Below are positions 4,437 to 6,231 of a stretch of 6,231 nucleotides of DNA, one piece after another; within the stretch, counting starts at the first letter, position 1, and each line of letters begins with the position of its first letter. The stretch is from an uncultured Clostridia bacterium (GTDB lineage: Bacteria > Bacillota > Clostridia > Oscillospirales > Ruminococcaceae): assembly GCA_946613705.1 (NCBI GenBank), contig CAMOFU010000149.1:1-6231 (forward strand). The letters run 5' to 3'. A model generated the notes under the pieces. The model searched no databases. It saw only the letters and a program-made list of their open reading frames with translations, and was not told the DNA's origin. The position numbers and the translations under genes are program-made.

Positions 4437-6231
4437 TTATTTTATGACCTCGGGAGCGTCGGCAGTTATCCTCCATACGCAGGTGCCTGCCCTTGCGGGG
4501 CATTCGAGCACACCGTTTGAGAGAATGCAGCCCTTGCCGTGGCCTGCGGATTCTATCTTCCAGTAGTCAACATCGTTCTTGTCGTAGTAGATCGCAGAAT
4601 CCTGTATACCCGTGATGCCGTATTTTTCCTTGAGCAGCTTCTTTATGCCTTCCTTGCCGCCCTCTGCGTATCCGATGTAGAACCACATATGATTGATTCC
4701 CGTCGGGTTGTTCCACAGTACGATCGAGCCGGGAGGTATCATGTTGCCGTAGTCGTCGTGATAATAGTCTGTCCTGGAATTGGTCAACTGATCCCTGATG
4801 AGCTTCAGCTTGACTCCCTTTGAGGGGTAGCCGTTGACCTTCATCGTGAGATCGGTGAAGGGCACCATTCTGGTGTCGCTGAACCATTCGTAGGTCAGGC
4901 AGGGCATACCCATGTCCTCGGTATAGTAGTTCCCCGGCTCCGCTACGCTCTGCGGGCTTGTGATCGAAACACCGAGGTTCCTCAGCGTCCAGTAAACAAG
5001 TCCCGAGCAGTCAACGCCTTTGATCCTTGCCTGCGCTGTGGGCAGCAGGGGATAATCCTTGTGAACAACATTTGTACCCTTGTTGGTGGGGTAGGTGGTG
5101 TTGTATGGCGAGCCCAGCAGCTCGCACGCTTTTTTGAATATATCCTTTGCACTCAGCAGATATTGCAGATCGGGGTCGTACAGCACTGTGATCTTTTTGG
5201 CGGGAGAGTAGTTGCCGTAACGCGTGCTGCCGATCACACCTGTTTTTGTGATGAACGAGCGCACCTTTACATACCACGTTTCACCCTTCTTCGGAACATT
5301 TATCAGCCCCACCGAGGTCTTCGACAGCTTTGTGATAGTCGTGCTGTGAACGTTCTTTTCAAAGTTCTTGTCGGTCGAGTAGAGCACCTGATAGCCGAGC
5401 GCTGTATTATCGCGTTCCCAGGTGAGCTTTATGCCGTCGTTGACGGAAACGATCGAGGTGATCTTATTGCGCTTGGGCTTAACGAAGAAGTATCTGCTGT
5501 AGCTGCCCGAAAGCGGCGACTTGCCCGTTACGGTTATCCCTGCCTTGCCGACATTTACGTTGTCGGTGTATTTTACCGTATAGCTGTCGGCAGAGTATGA
5601 CCTGCCCGAGTAGCCCTTTACCTTAACTGCGGGAGTTATCTTCTTGCCGCTGTAGGTATAGCTGATGTAAGGTATCGTCACCGACTTTATGCCGTCCAGT
5701 ATCTTGATCTTTCTTACATCGCTGTAGTCGCCGTATCTGGTTCCGTTTACTGTTCCGTCGGAAGATATGAATGCCCTTACCTTGACATACCATACCTCGC
5801 CGACTGTCGGTACGCTGTTGAGCGTCGCCTGATCTTTTCCGATGACAGTATGGCTGTGAACGTTTTTGGCAAAGTTCGGGTCGGTGGAATACTTGACCTG
5901 AAAACCGAGCGCATTCGGGTCGTTTATCCAGCCGACTGTAAAGCCGTCGTTCTTGCTTGTCAGCAGGTTGATATTCAGGCGCTTGGGCTTGATGGTGAAC
6001 GGGATATCCACCTGCCCCGAATACTCGCCAATGCCCTTCAGCCTGAGCTTTGCGGTCTTGTACCCTACCTTGATGTTGTTGAGGTACTGCACCGTGTAGT
6101 CCTTGTTCCTTTTCAGCACGGTATCGCCGTACTTGACCGAGAAATCGCTGTCCTGAGTTGCAGGCAGCACCGTCGAGCCTGTGTAGGTGTAGCTGCTTTT
6201 CAGCTTGACCTTGAAATCGGCGGCAAGCTTC
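4437..6231 (-). CDS. Secreted NlpC/P60-like cell-wall hydrolase with Ig/FnIII-like repeats (5' end beyond window)
   Basis: The frame is open to the right edge, so the gene is 5'-truncated; 597 residues are visible, numbered here from the edge. A GTG at 6168-6170 is in frame, but it lies inside a repeat and is not the start. Residues about 12-350 are two tandem units, each an Ig-like module (YTYTG...DYTVxYxxN...KPKR) followed by an FnIII-like module (ALGFQVKYST...WYVKVRAF...TRYGDYS). Residues about 354-597 are an NlpC/P60-like cysteine peptidase domain: the catalytic Cys408 is in VDCSGLVYW, the His is His514 in NHMWFYIG, and His564 in SAGHGKG is a candidate third residue. This family cleaves peptide bonds in peptidoglycan stems. 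Here the repeats would present the enzyme at the cell surface, and the missing N-terminus should hold a signal peptide. No dockerin or sortase motif is seen; the C-terminus ends at the catalytic domain. The domain carries extra cysteines at 369, 444, 568, 577 and 584. Role in growth or separation is inferred. Confidence 0.88.
   Translation of the reverse strand, partial: KLAADFKVKLKSSYTYTGSTVLPATQDSDFSVKYGDTVLKRNKDYTVQYLNNIKVGYKTAKLRLKGIGEYSGQVDIPFTIKPKRLNINLLTSKNDGFTVGWINDPNALGFQVKYSTDPNFAKNVHSHTVIGKDQATLNSVPTVGEVWYVKVRAFISSDGTVNGTRYGDYSDVRKIKILDGIKSVTIPYISYTYSGKKITPAVKVKGYSGRSYSADSYTVKYTDNVNVGKAGITVTGKSPLSGSYSRYFFVKPKRNKITSIVSVNDGIKLTWERDNTALGYQVLYSTDKNFEKNVHSTTITKLSKTSVGLINVPKKGETWYVKVRSFITKTGVIGSTRYGNYSPAKKITVLYDPDLQYLLSAKDIFKKACELLGSPYNTTYPTNKGTNVVHKDYPLLPTAQARIKGVDCSGLVYWTLRNLGVSITSPQSVAEPGNYYTEDMGMPCLTYEWFSDTRMVPFTDLTMKVNGYPSKGVKLKLIRDQLTNSRTDYYHDDYGNMIPPGSIVLWNNPTGINHMWFYIGYAEGGKEGIKKLLKEKYGITGIQDSAIYYDKNDVDYWKIESAGHGKGCILSNGVLECPARAGTCVWRITADAPEVIK
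5181..6231 (-). repeat. Two tandem units of about 170 residues (Ig-like plus FnIII-like) in the hydrolase
   Basis: Two protein units repeat with a period of 170 residues (510 bases). The FnIII-like halves lie at 5697-5978 and 5181-5468; the Ig-like halves at about 5979-6200 and 5469-5693. Aligned pairs include ALGFQVKYSTDPNF with ALGYQVLYSTDKNF, and TRYGDYS with TRYGNYS. At DNA level the match is clear but diverged, for example GCTGTGAACGTT near 5344 and near 5854. The first unit may extend past the edge, and more copies could lie upstream in the gene. Confidence 0.85.

Noticed and set aside
5061..5600. Plus-strand open frame opposite the NlpC/P60 gene
   Set aside because: Shadow of a repeat-rich coding region; its translation has no family features and no promoter or ribosome site precedes it.
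6168..6170. GTG as the start of the NlpC/P60 gene
   Set aside because: It falls inside an Ig-like repeat; the frame continues to the window edge with matching repeat residues upstream (YTYTG).
1..6231. CRISPR arrays, mobile elements, tRNA or rRNA genes
   Set aside because: No short regularly spaced repeats, transposase or integrase motifs, terminal inverted repeats, or cloverleaf-like sequences were seen; the only long repeats are protein-domain repeats.

Overview
The window reads as chromosomal DNA from an anaerobic, spore-forming Firmicute, most likely a Ruminococcus-like member of the Clostridia (Oscillospiraceae). That placement is an inference. It rests on the C-terminus of an alpha/beta-type small acid-soluble spore protein, a rubrerythrin typical of anaerobes, a DUF6110-like small protein beside a metal P-type ATPase, and a secreted NlpC/P60 protein with Ig-like/FnIII-like repeats of the kind common in gut Clostridia. 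No insertion sequence, phage gene, CRISPR array, tRNA or rRNA was seen.

Layout, left to right. (1) The tail of a SASP gene (+) ends at 66 and converges on a short peptide-deformylase-like gene (-, 138-551); a strong hairpin at 99-120 separates them. (2) The deformylase-like gene and a two-gene metal-transport operon (+) diverge from a 183-base intergenic region with a good sigma-A-type promoter on each strand. The operon is an 88-residue DUF6110-like membrane protein (735-1001) followed, with an ATGA start/stop overlap, by a 697-residue P1B-type ATPase (998-3091). (3) The ATPase converges on a GNAT acetyltransferase (-, 3143-3559), with a 12-bp hairpin between them. (4) The GNAT gene diverges from a monocistronic rubrerythrin (+, 3688-4335) that has its own consensus-like promoter and small repeat elements around it. 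(5) The rubrerythrin converges on the 3' part of a large secreted cell-wall hydrolase gene (-, 4437 to beyond the right edge), again with a long hairpin between.

How the genes work together. The DUF6110-like protein and the ATPase are almost certainly one functional unit, probably for metal efflux or homeostasis. The rubrerythrin detoxifies peroxide and suits an anaerobe handling iron and oxygen stress, but nothing in the sequence shows co-regulation with the ATPase. The other genes look like independent single-gene units. The most unusual points are: the ATPase membrane motif, where the usual Cys-Pro-Cys is replaced by Phe-Ser-Cys; its coupled small membrane partner; a deformylase-like protein with the catalytic Gln replaced by Met; and a rubrerythrin with a rubredoxin-like zinc/iron knuckle at both ends. 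I see no wholly new multi-gene system; the ATPase/DUF6110 pair is the best candidate for under-described biology.
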